From Oscillospiraceae bacterium (GTDB lineage: Bacteria > Bacillota > Clostridia > Oscillospirales > Acutalibacteraceae): 39,619 nt of DNA. This document shows, one piece after another, positions 16,112 to 24,063 of the stretch. Location of the stretch: assembly GCA_902796075.1 (NCBI GenBank), contig CADBNN010000096.1, forward strand, positions 1-39,619, in the 5' to 3' direction. The position numbers and the translations under genes were made by a program. The notes beneath the pieces were generated by a model. It was given only the letters and a program-made list of their open reading frames with translations. It searched no databases and was not told the origin of the DNA. The number at the start of each line of letters is the position of its first letter. The stretch's first letter is position 1.

Positions 16112-16114
16112 AAT

Positions 16115-16200
16115 AATCCTCCTATGTTCATAATGGTGAAGGCTTCAATATTATCGGTCGATGCCGACATCATTACCATCTTATGAACGATAGGAGGATT
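16115..16200 (-). promoter_or_regulatory. Long leader hairpin that sequesters the ribosome-binding site of the cysteine-rich gene
   Basis: In the minus-strand RNA an arm complementary to the ribosome-binding site starts 5 nt after the pcrA stop codon. Pairing: 16190-16200 with 16115-16125 (11 bp, including the whole AGGAGG), then 16181-16188 with 16126-16133 (8 bp, one bulged base at 16189), then 16075-side ACCA at 16175-16178 with 16134-16137 (4 bp, two bulged bases at 16179-16180). A small inner hairpin TCGG/CCGA lies at 16154-16167. No T-tract follows, so it is not a terminator. It should keep the gene untranslated unless opened by a ribosome, protein, ligand or heat. Confidence 0.8.
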
Positions 16201-16205
16201 GGTGT

Positions 16206-18590
16206 TTATTCCTTTTGCAATTTTGCAAACTTCAGCATCAGCTTTTTGGTGCCGATGGAGTCGAAGGCGATAGTCAACAGCACGTCGCCGCCGGCGGGAA
16301 CAGCATCTATCACAAGTCCGCTGCCGAAGGTTTTATGCCGTACCCGATCCCCCGCTTTCAGGTCGGGGGGCGAAGGTTGCCGGTCTTGAGCGGCGCCCGC
16401 AAAAGCGCCCGCGTTTTTAATAAATGATGGTGTTCCGCCGCCGACCGAACCGGGCCGCAAGCCGCTGAAACGGGACGTTTCTGCCCCGCGAGGCGGCGAT
16501 TGCACGTTAAGATACTCCATGGGGATCTCCTGCAAAAAGCGAGACGGCCGGTTGCGGTTGGTCATGCCGAACAGCAGGCGCTGATAGGCGTTAGTCAAAA
16601 ACAGCCGCCGTTTGGCACGGGTAATGCCCACATACATCAGCCGCCGTTCTTCTTCCATTTCCTTTTCGGTGGCATAAATCGACTGATTGCCGGGGAAAAC
16701 GCCTTCTTCCAGGCCCACGATAAACACGGTATCAAACTCCAGCCCTTTCGCCGCGTGAATGGTCATCATACATACCGCGTCCTGGTCGGCGTTGTACTGG
16801 TCGATGTCGGTCATCAGCGAAACGCCGTCTAAATAATCGTCCAGCGTGGGGTCTTCGGCTTCGCTTTCATAGTGCATAATACTGCTGACAAGTTCTTTCA
16901 CGTTTTCCTTGCGTTCTTCGCCTTCGTCCCCTTCCAGCGAAAGACCTTCTATGTAACCGGACTTGTCCATGATCTCTTCCAGCACGGCGTGAGGCGGTAA
17001 TTCATCTACCAGCGGCATAACGCTTTGCATCATTTCGGCGAAACGTGTCAATTTGCCGGCACTGCGCTGCAAATCGGGGTATTCTTGCGCATGGGCGATA
17101 ATTTCAAACATACTCACGCCCAGTCCGCCGGCCAGATCGGCCACCTTTTCCAGCGTGGCGGCGCCTATGCCCCGTTTGGGCTCGTTGATGATACGGCGCA
17201 AACGCAAATTATCGCTGGGATTCACCAAAAGTTTCAAATAGGCCAGCGCATCCTTCACTTCCTTGCGATCATAAAACTTTAAGCCGCCGATCACACGGTA
17301 CGGAATGCCGGAACGCATAAAAGCGGTTTCAAAATTGCTGGATTGCGCGTTCATGCGGTATAAGATCACATGGTCGGCATAGGCGGCGCCGTGGCCCACG
17401 CTGTCTAAAATCTGCTCCGCTACAAAACGGGCTTCGCCGAATTCATCTCCGGCCGAAAAACAGGTGATCTTCTCCCCGTCTCCCCGGTCGGTCCACAAAT
17501 TCTTTTCTTTTTGGTATTTATTGTTTTTGATCACCTGGTTCGCCGCGTTCAAAATGTTGCCGGTAGAACGATAGTTTTGTTCCAGACGAATGGTAACCGC
17601 GTTGGGATACTCCTGTTCAAAGCTCAAAATATTTTCAATGGTAGCGCCGCGAAAAGTATAAATGCTTTGGTTGTCGTCCCCCACCACGCAAATATTCTGG
17701 TGAGCGCCTGCCAGCAGTTTCACAAGCACATACTGGGCATGGTTGGTGTCCTGATACTCGTCCACCATAATATACCGGAACCGGTTTTGATAATAGCGCA
17801 AAATATCCGGGTGCTGTTGCAGCATAAACACCATTTGAGCAATAATGTCGTCAAAATCCATGGCGTCGGCCGCTTTCAGTTTTTTCTGATACAGCTCATA
17901 CACCACGGCAGCCTTCCTCAGCCGAAAATCCGCTCCGGCGGACACGGCGTATTCTGCCGGTGTGATCAGTTGATCCTTGGCCCTGCCGATCTCGTTAAGC
18001 AGCATGCGGTGGGGAAATAATTTATCGTCCAGCCCCAATTCCTTTTGGCATTCTTTTATTACCCGTTTGGAATCGTCCGTGTCATACACGGTAAAATGGG
18101 GCGTGTAGCCGATCCGGTCGGCAAATTTACGCAACATGCGCAGGCAGGCCGAATGAAACGTAAGCGCCCAAATGGAATCGGCTTCGTCCCCCAGCAAGCC
18201 GTGCAGACGTTCTTTCAGTTCGCCTGCTGCTTTGTTGGTAAAAGTAATGGCTAAAATCTCCCAAGGCCGGGGTGGGTCCACCGCCGTTAATTGCGCCAGG
18301 CGCACGTCGTCCACCGGTTGGCCGGCCAACGCTTGTTCCAGCAGCGCCACGTCGTTTTCATCCGCTTCCACAGCCACAGTTTCGTCGTGATAGGCGTTCC
18401 CGAAGCGGATCAAATTACCCACCCGGTTTATCAGCACGGTCGTTTTGCCGCTGCCGGCCCCTGCCAAAATCAGCACCGGACCGTTCACAGCAAAAACCGC
18501 TTTGCGCTGTGGTCCGTTCATGCGTGCAAAAGTCTTTTCGATCAAGCGGCGCCGCAGCGCCACGATTTGTTGCCGAATCTGCTCGTTCAA
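16206..18590 (-). CDS. pcrA: ATP-dependent DNA helicase PcrA/UvrD
   Basis: The 794-residue SF1A 3'-5' helicase acts in excision repair, replication restart and transcription-replication conflict. Walker A is GAGSGKT (44-50), followed by motif Ia (TFTNKAAGELKERL), Walker B with DEYQDTN, motif III (GDDNQSIYTFRGA), motif IV (LEQNYRST), motif V/VI (TIHAAKGLEF and VGITRAKRRL). An insertion of roughly 40 residues separates motif I from motif Ia relative to Bacillus PcrA. The C-terminal GDRVRHKTFGSGLV is the Tudor-like domain that binds RNA polymerase. The start is a TTG at 18590 with GAGGTG 5 nt upstream. It lies 28 nt after the cysteine desulfurase gene in the same run. Confidence 0.95.
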   Translation of the reverse strand: MNEQIRQQIVALRRRLIEKTFARMNGPQRKAVFAVNGPVLILAGAGSGKTTVLINRVGNLIRFGNAYHDETVAVEADENDVALLEQALAGQPVDDVRLAQLTAVDPPRPWEILAITFTNKAAGELKERLHGLLGDEADSIWALTFHSACLRMLRKFADRIGYTPHFTVYDTDDSKRVIKECQKELGLDDKLFPHRMLLNEIGRAKDQLITPAEYAVSAGADFRLRKAAVVYELYQKKLKAADAMDFDDIIAQMVFMLQQHPDILRYYQNRFRYIMVDEYQDTNHAQYVLVKLLAGAHQNICVVGDDNQSIYTFRGATIENILSFEQEYPNAVTIRLEQNYRSTGNILNAANQVIKNNKYQKEKNLWTDRGDGEKITCFSAGDEFGEARFVAEQILDSVGHGAAYADHVILYRMNAQSSNFETAFMRSGIPYRVIGGLKFYDRKEVKDALAYLKLLVNPSDNLRLRRIINEPKRGIGAATLEKVADLAGGLGVSMFEIIAHAQEYPDLQRSAGKLTRFAEMMQSVMPLVDELPPHAVLEEIMDKSGYIEGLSLEGDEGEERKENVKELVSSIMHYESEAEDPTLDDYLDGVSLMTDIDQYNADQDAVCMMTIHAAKGLEFDTVFIVGLEEGVFPGNQSIYATEKEMEEERRLMYVGITRAKRRLFLTNAYQRLLFGMTNRNRPSRFLQEIPMEYLNVQSPPRGAETSRFSGLRPGSVGGGTPSFIKNAGAFAGAAQDRQPSPPDLKAGDRVRHKTFGSGLVIDAVPAGGDVLLTIAFDSIGTKKLMLKFAKLQKE

Positions 18591-18618
18591 AATAACACCT
18601 CGTTACGGTACTTCCTGA

Positions 18619-19758
18619 TTATTCTTTTGCCAGACGTTCGATCTGCCACAGCAACCGTTCCACCTGCCCGCGGCTGTTAAAAACCGAAGGGCTAAAACGG
18701 ACCGTGCCTGTTTCGATGGTACCCAGCCGTCTGTGTGCGGCGGGCGCGCAATGCAAACCGGCCCGCAGGGCAAAACCGGCTTCATTCAGCCGGGCGGCCG
18801 TTTCTTCGCTGCTGCGGTCGCCCACGTTAAAAGACAGCACCGGCACATACGTGGACGGGTCGGGAAACGGCGTGTAAAGCGTAACGCCTCGCATGTGCCG
18901 CAGTTGTTCATACGCAAACCCGGTCAAACGCATTTCATACGCATGAATTGCGGCGGGCGTTTTTTGCTTCACAAACGATATCCCGGCATGCAGCCCCGCA
19001 ATGCCCGGCACGTTCAACGTGCCGCTTTCCAACCGTTCAGGCAGATCGGGCGGTTGTTCCAAACTGGCCGACGCATTGCCGGTGCCGCCTTCCGTAAGCG
19101 GCAGGGGCGCTTCGCCTTTGCATAATAAAACGCCGGTGCCCATGGGGCCAAACAGCCCTTTGTGGCCGGGCGCACAAATGTAATCAGCTGCCAATTCGTC
19201 TAACGCAAGCGGCAAAACGCCGGCGCTTTGGGCGGCGTCTATCATAAACGGCACGCCCCGTTGGCGGCACAAAGCCTCGATTTGTTCCACCGGCAAACGC
19301 AGGCCGCACACGTTGGAAGCATGCGTGCAAATCACCAATCTCGTATCTTTGGTAATGGCACGGGCAAAAGAGCGCACCGTCGCTTCCGGATCGTCAAAAA
19401 ACACTTCAGCCACCGTAACAGTGCAGCCTTGCCGGCGCAGGCGTTCCACCGGCCGCATAACGGCGTTGTGTTCCAGCGAAGAAACAACCACATTTTGGGG
19501 CGGCGTAACAACGCCCTTTATTACCGTATTGATCGCCTGCGTGCAGTTGCCGGTAAACACCACACGTTCCGGATGGGAAAAGCCAAACAGTTCCGCTGCT
19601 GCCGCGCGGCAAGCATAAACCTCCTGGGCGGCGGCCACCGAAGCGTCGTGCCCGCTGCGGCCGGGGTTTGCGCTTAAAGAATGCAACGCGCGCTGCACAG
19701 CCGTTTGCACAGCCACCGGTTTTGGAGCAGAAGTGGCTGCGTTATCAAAATAGATCAT
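18619..19758 (-). CDS. Cysteine desulfurase family protein (class V aminotransferase)
   Basis: The 379-residue PLP enzyme starts with YFDNAATSAPKP and carries the cofactor lysine K200 in APGHKGLFGPMG, DAAQ at 174-177 and the substrate-activating cysteine C337 in RAGLHCAPAAH. It resembles the subfamily (known from Clostridia and Enterococcus) that is often encoded beside DUF3343 proteins, not the IscS proteins of an isc operon; no IscU, SufU or tRNA thiolation gene is adjacent. It probably delivers sulfur (or selenium) as a persulfide to the DUF3343 protein, whose gene overlaps it by 4 nt (inference from context). Confidence 0.9.
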   Translation of the reverse strand: MIYFDNAATSAPKPVAVQTAVQRALHSLSANPGRSGHDASVAAAQEVYACRAAAAELFGFSHPERVVFTGNCTQAINTVIKGVVTPPQNVVVSSLEHNAVMRPVERLRRQGCTVTVAEVFFDDPEATVRSFARAITKDTRLVICTHASNVCGLRLPVEQIEALCRQRGVPFMIDAAQSAGVLPLALDELAADYICAPGHKGLFGPMGTGVLLCKGEAPLPLTEGGTGNASASLEQPPDLPERLESGTLNVPGIAGLHAGISFVKQKTPAAIHAYEMRLTGFAYEQLRHMRGVTLYTPFPDPSTYVPVLSFNVGDRSSEETAARLNEAGFALRAGLHCAPAAHRRLGTIETGTVRFSPSVFNSRGQVERLLWQIERLAKE

Positions 19759-19982
19759 GCCCCATCGGCTCCCACGCGGCCCAGCACTTTAATATGATGC
19801 GCTTGCAAAATGCGCTGTGCTTCGGCGCCGTCGCCGTCTACCCGAATGCTGTAACCGCACCCGTATTGGGGCTGGGGGCCTTTGCCCCGTTCAATGTACG
19901 CACGCATGCCATGCGCCCGCAAAATATCGCGGCCCTGAATGGCAAAGGTAACGGATCCAACCAGGATCCTTGCTTGATTCAT
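19755..19982 (-). CDS. DUF3343 protein, putative sulfur/selenium carrier
   Basis: The 75-residue protein matches DUF3343 in size and in the single conserved cysteine C42, in QYGCGYSIRV. It is thought to carry sulfur or selenium from a cysteine desulfurase, but direct evidence for this family is limited. The ATG at 19982 is preceded by GAGGTGAG, and its stop overlaps the desulfurase ATG (ATGA), so the two are translationally coupled. A small hairpin (19991-20014) touches its ribosome-binding site. Confidence 0.88.
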   Translation of the reverse strand: MNQARILVGSVTFAIQGRDILRAHGMRAYIERGKGPQPQYGCGYSIRVDGDGAEAQRILQAHHIKVLGRVGADGA

Positions 19983-19990
19983 TTATCTCA

Positions 19991-20014
19991 CCTCACATAC
20001 TTCATTGTATGAGG
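19991..20014 (-). other. Short inverted repeat next to the DUF3343 ribosome-binding site
   Basis: CATAC (19996-20000) pairs with GTATG (20007-20011), extended by CCT (19991-19993) with AGG (20012-20014) across a 2-nt bulge. The CCT bases are the AGG of the GAGGTGAG site on the minus strand. It is short and may be chance. Confidence 0.35.
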
Positions 20015-20038
20015 CGAAACAAAAAGTGGGACAGGTTT

Positions 20039-20521
20039 TTACGCGCGCCGGATCAGGCACACACAATGGGCCGCAATGCCTTGCATGGCGCCGGTAAAGC
20101 CAAGTCCTTCTTCCGTAGTGGCCTTTACGTTCACACAGGAAAGAGCCACGCCGCAGTCGTCGGCGATATGTTGCCGCATTTGTGGCAAATACGGTGCCAT
20201 TTTCGGTTTTTGCGCCACCAGTGTGGCGTCAATATTGCCAACACAAAAGCCCTCGTTTTGCAGCATAACAACGACTTGGCGCAGCAGTGCGCGGCTGTCA
20301 GCGCCGGCGTAAGTGGGATCGGTATCGGGAAAATGAGCGCCGATGTCTCCCAGGCAAGCCGCGCCCAGCAACGCGTCACAAACGGCGTGCAGCAGTACGT
20401 CCGCGTCCGAATGGCCCAACAAGCCCTGGGCAAAAGGAATCGTGACCCCGCCAATGATCAAAGGCCGGTCGGCCGAAAAACGATGCACGTCATAACCGTG
20501 CCCTACCCGCAAATCAAGCAT
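20039..20521 (-). CDS. ispF: 2-C-methyl-D-erythritol 2,4-cyclodiphosphate synthase
   Basis: The 160-residue enzyme closes the cyclodiphosphate ring in the non-mevalonate isoprenoid pathway. Zinc ligands D11 and H13 lie in [10 protein letters not shown] and the third, H45, in [14 protein letters not shown]; the substrate/CMP-binding stretch [15 protein letters not shown] is present. The ATG at 20521 overlaps the end of ispD by 8 nt; an earlier in-frame start at 20557 would lie deep inside ispD. ispD and ispF are adjacent, as in many bacteria. Confidence 0.96.
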   Translation of the reverse strand: MLDLRVGHGYDVHRFSADRPLIIGGVTIPFAQGLLGHSDADVLLHAVCDALLGAACLGDIGAHFPDTDPTYAGADSRALLRQVVVMLQNEGFCVGNIDATLVAQKPKMAPYLPQMRQHIADDCGVALSCVNVKATTEEGLGFTGAMQGIAAHCVCLIRRA

Positions 20522-21254
20522 GATGCAGCCACTCCCATAACGCCTGCGCAACCACAAGATCCTCCGGCGTTGTGATTTTTATATTATGATAATCTCCCGG
20601 CACGACAGTTACCGGAAAACCGGCAACTTCCATGATCTGACAATCGTCCGTTACGACCAGTTTGGATCGCACGGCTTGCTCCAGTGCCTGCCGGTAAAGA
20701 GGATAATCAAAAATTTGCGGCGTTTGCATGGCACAAAGGTCTTCACGGCAAACCGTTTCGGCAATGCGACCCTGCGGCGTTACGCGCTTAATGGTATCGG
20801 TAACGGGCACGCCCGGCGCAGCGGCGCCGGATTGTTTAGCCGCCGCCAGAACCGATTCGATCAGTTCGGTGGTAACCAGCGGCCGCGCACCGTCGTGGAT
20901 AGCAACATACTGCACGTCCTGCGCTACGGCTTCCAGCCCGTTCATCACCGAATGTTGGCGCTCCTCCCCGCCCGGTACGATAGCTGTAACTTTATGGATA
21001 TGGTAAGCGTCTGCCAGCGATTGTACGTCAGCCGTTTCTTCCCGGCGGGCCACCACCACAATGTCGCGAATCGCCGCACACGCTTCAAACGCCATCATAG
21101 ATCGGGCCAGCACCGGCACGCCTACCAAAGGCAAAAGTTGTTTGGCGCCGCCCATGCGGGTGGCATTGCCGGCGGCCACGATCACCGCCGCCACGGCCGG
21201 GATATCGCTGTCGGTCTCCATATAGGTCAACTGGAATTCGGTTGCGACTTCCAT
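20514..21254 (-). CDS. ispD: 2-C-methyl-D-erythritol 4-phosphate cytidylyltransferase
   Basis: The 246-residue enzyme couples CTP to methylerythritol phosphate. The CTP-binding loop is [18 protein letters not shown] (about 22-39), slightly divergent from the usual G-x-G-x-R-M spacing, and HDGARPLV and the C-terminal DDCQIME and TPEDLVVA motifs are present. I chose ATG 21254 for its GGAGGG site; an ATG at residue 12 is an alternative because the conserved core starts near residue 20. The open frame extends upstream to 21497 but only across the preceding gene. Confidence 0.94.
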   Translation of the reverse strand: MEVATEFQLTYMETDSDIPAVAAVIVAAGNATRMGGAKQLLPLVGVPVLARSMMAFEACAAIRDIVVVARREETADVQSLADAYHIHKVTAIVPGGEERQHSVMNGLEAVAQDVQYVAIHDGARPLVTTELIESVLAAAKQSGAAAPGVPVTDTIKRVTPQGRIAETVCREDLCAMQTPQIFDYPLYRQALEQAVRSKLVVTDDCQIMEVAGFPVTVVPGDYHNIKITTPEDLVVAQALWEWLHHA

Positions 21255-21265
21255 GCCTAACCCTC

Positions 21266-22171
21266 CTACTTGATTGTTACGTTCCAAGTTTTTTGCCGAA
21301 TCGCAACCACGATCTGTTTGCAGCCGTCGGTTCGGTAAAAATCCACATGATGTGCCCGCAAACGGTCGATCACTTCGTCCGACGGGTGCCCGTAAGGATT
21401 CGGGCCCACACAAATAGCTGCCGCCTCGGGTGAAACCGCGTCTAAAAAGGCATCTGTCGTGCCGCCTTTGCTGCCGTGGTGGCCGACCTTGAGCCATTCG
21501 GCCCGCAGGTCATATCCGCGTTGGCACAGCACCGTTTCTGTCAGTTCTCCCGCGTCGCCGGTAAACAAGCACCGCACGTCGCCGATCTGCGCCATTGTAA
21601 GCAAACATTTTTCATTCTCATCCTTTGAGAAAAACGGCGGCGCGTAAAACGTTAACCGGATGCCGCCGTATTGCACCGCCATGCCGTCGGTCACCGTAAC
21701 GACCGTCACGCCCCGTTCGCCCGCATGAGCCAACAGCGCGCGATATCCGGAAAGATCTTCATAATCATCGGGATCATAAGCCCGGATATAGATCGTTTTC
21801 ACTTGCAAAGCGTCCATTAAAAACACGGCGCCGCCGATATGATCGGTATGGGGATGACTGATCACCATAAAATCCAGCGTATCAATGCGAAGTGCTCTCA
21901 AACGCTTTGCCACCGCCGGAGCATATTCCGGGTTGCCGGTATCGATCAGTCCGGCGGCCGTTTCGGTATATAAGGCACAGCAATCACCGCACCCAACGGC
22001 ATAAAAAGCAAAACAGCCGTCGGCTCCGCCACAGCGATCACGATCCACCCCGAGCCAGCGCAGCAGCGAGCGTGGCGTAGCGCCGCTGATCAACAATCCT
22101 GCGCCGACAAGGCACAAAACCGCCAAAACCGCAACCAGTACGCGCAAGCGGCCCGAAGCATTTGCGCTCAT
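21266..22171 (-). CDS. Membrane-anchored ComEC/Rec2-like metallo-beta-lactamase domain protein
   Basis: The 301-residue protein has a hydrophobic anchor at about 9-30 and an extracytoplasmic metallo-beta-lactamase domain. The metal motif HPHTDH is at 106-111, GDAGE follows in the middle and KVGHHGSKGGT supplies the later histidines. The domain is the type found at the C-terminus of the DNA-uptake channel ComEC, but here it stands alone without the channel or a ComEA domain. In ComEC it is thought to act as a nuclease; the role of solo versions is unknown. C20 does not form a good lipobox because the residue before it is Leu. The gene starts 2 nt after the ygiQ stop. Confidence 0.85.
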   Translation of the reverse strand: MSANASGRLRVLVAVLAVLCLVGAGLLISGATPRSLLRWLGVDRDRCGGADGCFAFYAVGCGDCCALYTETAAGLIDTGNPEYAPAVAKRLRALRIDTLDFMVISHPHTDHIGGAVFLMDALQVKTIYIRAYDPDDYEDLSGYRALLAHAGERGVTVVTVTDGMAVQYGGIRLTFYAPPFFSKDENEKCLLTMAQIGDVRCLFTGDAGELTETVLCQRGYDLRAEWLKVGHHGSKGGTTDAFLDAVSPEAAAICVGPNPYGHPSDEVIDRLRAHHVDFYRTDGCKQIVVAIRQKTWNVTIK

Positions 22172-22173
22172 GC

Positions 22174-24063
22174 TCAGCGCCCCTTTCGGCCTTTAGGATC
22201 CCATTGGTGCGAACGAACCGGCTTGCGGCGTCGGTCGTCAGCCTTGCGCGCACCGTCGGACCGGTCGGTTTTTGCCGGCGGTACCAGGCAATTTTCTCCC
22301 CGTCCAATCAGATCCCGGCGGCCGGCTTTGATCAAAGCGGCGCGCACCTTATCCGCGTTTTCGGGTTTAAAATATTGCAGCAAAGCCCGTTGGATCCCCT
22401 TCTCTTGTGCTGTTTTGGGCACAAACACCGGCTGCATGGTATAAGGATCCAGTTCGGTATAAAACATAGCGGTGGAAATGGTGCCGGGCGTGGGATAAAA
22501 ATCCTGCACTTGTTGCGGATGCAAATGTTGCTGTTTCAAAAAAACAGCCAATTCAATGGCGTCCTGCAGCGTGCATCCGGGATGGGACGACATCAGATAC
22601 GGCACCAAATACTGCTTTTTGCCCATTTGATGATTCAGCGCTTCGTATTTTTTTTGAAAGCGCAAATAGGTTTCTATGTGAGGCTTGCCCATTTTATCCA
22701 ACACGGCGGCGGAGCAATGTTCAGGCGCCACTTTTAACTGACCGCTCACGTGGTGTTCCACCAGTTCGCGGAAAAACGCGTCGTTCCGGTCTTCCAGCAA
22801 ATAATCAAACCGAATGCCGGAACGGATAAACACTTTTTTAACGCCCGGGATCGCCCGCATTTTGCGCAGCATATCCAAGTATTCCGTATGATCCGAAACC
22901 AAATTAGGGCAAGGCGCGGGCGCCAAACACTTTTTGCCTTTGCACAAGCCGTTTTTTAATTGTTGTTCGCAGGAAGGCCGTCTGAAATTAGCCGTTGGCC
23001 CGCCCACGTCGTGTATGTATCCCTTAAAATGAGGGTTGTGAGTCAGCGCTTCCGCCTCCCGCAAAACAGAATCCTCACTGCGGCAGGTGATGAACCGGCC
23101 CTGATGAAACGCCAGCGAACAAAAGTTGCATGCGCCAAAACAGCCCCGGTTATGGGTAATGGAAAACTCCACTTCCTGAATGGCCGGCACGCCGCCCATG
23201 GCTTCATACGCCGGATGATAATATCGTTGAAAAGGCAGTTCATACACCCGGTCCAGTTCTTCGGTTGTAAGGGGCGGCATGGGCGGGTTTTGTACCAAAT
23301 AACGGTTGCCGTGCTTTTGGATCAGCCGCTTGCCGCGAATGTGGTCTTGCTCGTCCAACTCGATGCGCGCCGCTTTGGCATACAGTTTTTTGTCACGGCA
23401 AACCTCTTCATAAGAAGGCAAAAAGGTGCCATGCGGCGGCTGATCGGCCATATAGCAAACGCCCAAAATATCCGTTAAAGAGGCGACCGGTTCGCCTGCG
23501 GCCAGGCGGCGGGCAATTTGTATGGTTTGGTTTTCCCCCATGCCGAAAGACATCAAATCGGCGCCGCAATCCGGCAAAATCGAAGGCCGCACCGCGTCCT
23601 GCCAGTAATCGTAATGCGCAAACCGGCGCAAAGAGGCTTCCAACCCGCCCACCACAATGGGCATGTCGCCAAACGCCTGCCGCGCCAGTTTAGTATAAAC
23701 GATCAACGCCCGGTCGGGCCGGCGTCCGTTTTTGCCGCCGGGCGAATATGCGTCTTCGCTGCGTTTTCGTTTGGCGGCGGTGTAATGCGCCACCATGGAA
23801 TCGATATTGCCGGCGTTGATCATAACGCCCACTTTCGGCCGGCCAAACTGCAAAAAATCGGCCGTGGAATGCCAGTCGGGCTGGCTGAGAATGGCGACCC
23901 GGAAACCTTCCGCTTCCAGCACGCGGCCGATAATGGCCGTGCCGAAACTGGGGTGATCCACATACGCGTCACCCGTAACCAGCAAAAAATCGATACCGTC
24001 CCACCCGCGGCGTTCTACTTCCGCCGGAGAAATAGGCAAAAAAGCATCCGAAGCGTTAGTCAC
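22174..24063 (-). CDS. YgiQ family radical SAM protein
   Basis: The 629-residue protein matches YgiQ from its first conserved block (FLPISPAEVERRGWDGIDF, then VTGDAYVDHPSFG) onward. The radical SAM cluster C-x3-C-x2-C is C308, C312, C315 in RGCFGACNFC. An N-terminal UPF0313-type domain precedes it and a basic, low-complexity tail of about 45 residues (from about 585) ends it. The reaction is not known for the family. The start is GTG at 24063, overlapping the ftsK stop by 8 nt; the ribosome-binding site is weak, consistent with coupling to ftsK. Confidence 0.92.
   Translation of the reverse strand: MTNASDAFLPISPAEVERRGWDGIDFLLVTGDAYVDHPSFGTAIIGRVLEAEGFRVAILSQPDWHSTADFLQFGRPKVGVMINAGNIDSMVAHYTAAKRKRSEDAYSPGGKNGRRPDRALIVYTKLARQAFGDMPIVVGGLEASLRRFAHYDYWQDAVRPSILPDCGADLMSFGMGENQTIQIARRLAAGEPVASLTDILGVCYMADQPPHGTFLPSYEEVCRDKKLYAKAARIELDEQDHIRGKRLIQKHGNRYLVQNPPMPPLTTEELDRVYELPFQRYYHPAYEAMGGVPAIQEVEFSITHNRGCFGACNFCSLAFHQGRFITCRSEDSVLREAEALTHNPHFKGYIHDVGGPTANFRRPSCEQQLKNGLCKGKKCLAPAPCPNLVSDHTEYLDMLRKMRAIPGVKKVFIRSGIRFDYLLEDRNDAFFRELVEHHVSGQLKVAPEHCSAAVLDKMGKPHIETYLRFQKKYEALNHQMGKKQYLVPYLMSSHPGCTLQDAIELAVFLKQQHLHPQQVQDFYPTPGTISTAMFYTELDPYTMQPVFVPKTAQEKGIQRALLQYFKPENADKVRAALIKAGRRDLIGRGENCLVPPAKTDRSDGARKADDRRRKPVRSHQWDPKGRKGR

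Noticed and set aside
15194..16186. A 330-codon plus-strand open frame opposite the cysteine-rich gene
   Set aside because: It starts inside the small gene before it, crosses the bidirectional terminator and the RBS hairpin, and lacks a ribosome-binding site; the minus-strand frame has a strong site and a regular protein.
16115..16200. Reading the long inverted repeat as a MITE or other small mobile element
   Set aside because: No flanking target duplication is visible (TAAT on one side, GGTG on the other) and no second copy was noticed in the window; the exact placement over the ribosome-binding site argues for regulation.
16115..16200. Reading the same hairpin as the pcrA terminator
   Set aside because: No T-tract follows the stem on the minus strand, and the ribosome-binding site and start codon follow immediately.
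16191..16230. AGGAGG plus GTG on the plus strand at 16192-16204 as the start of a rightward gene
   Set aside because: It is the mirror image of the true ribosome-binding site in the inverted repeat; the frame would run antisense into pcrA with no recognisable product.
22080..22145. A lipoprotein signal in the MBL-domain protein (cysteine at residue 20)
   Set aside because: The residue before the cysteine is Leu, not Gly, Ala or Ser, so the lipobox is poor; an uncleaved membrane anchor fits better.
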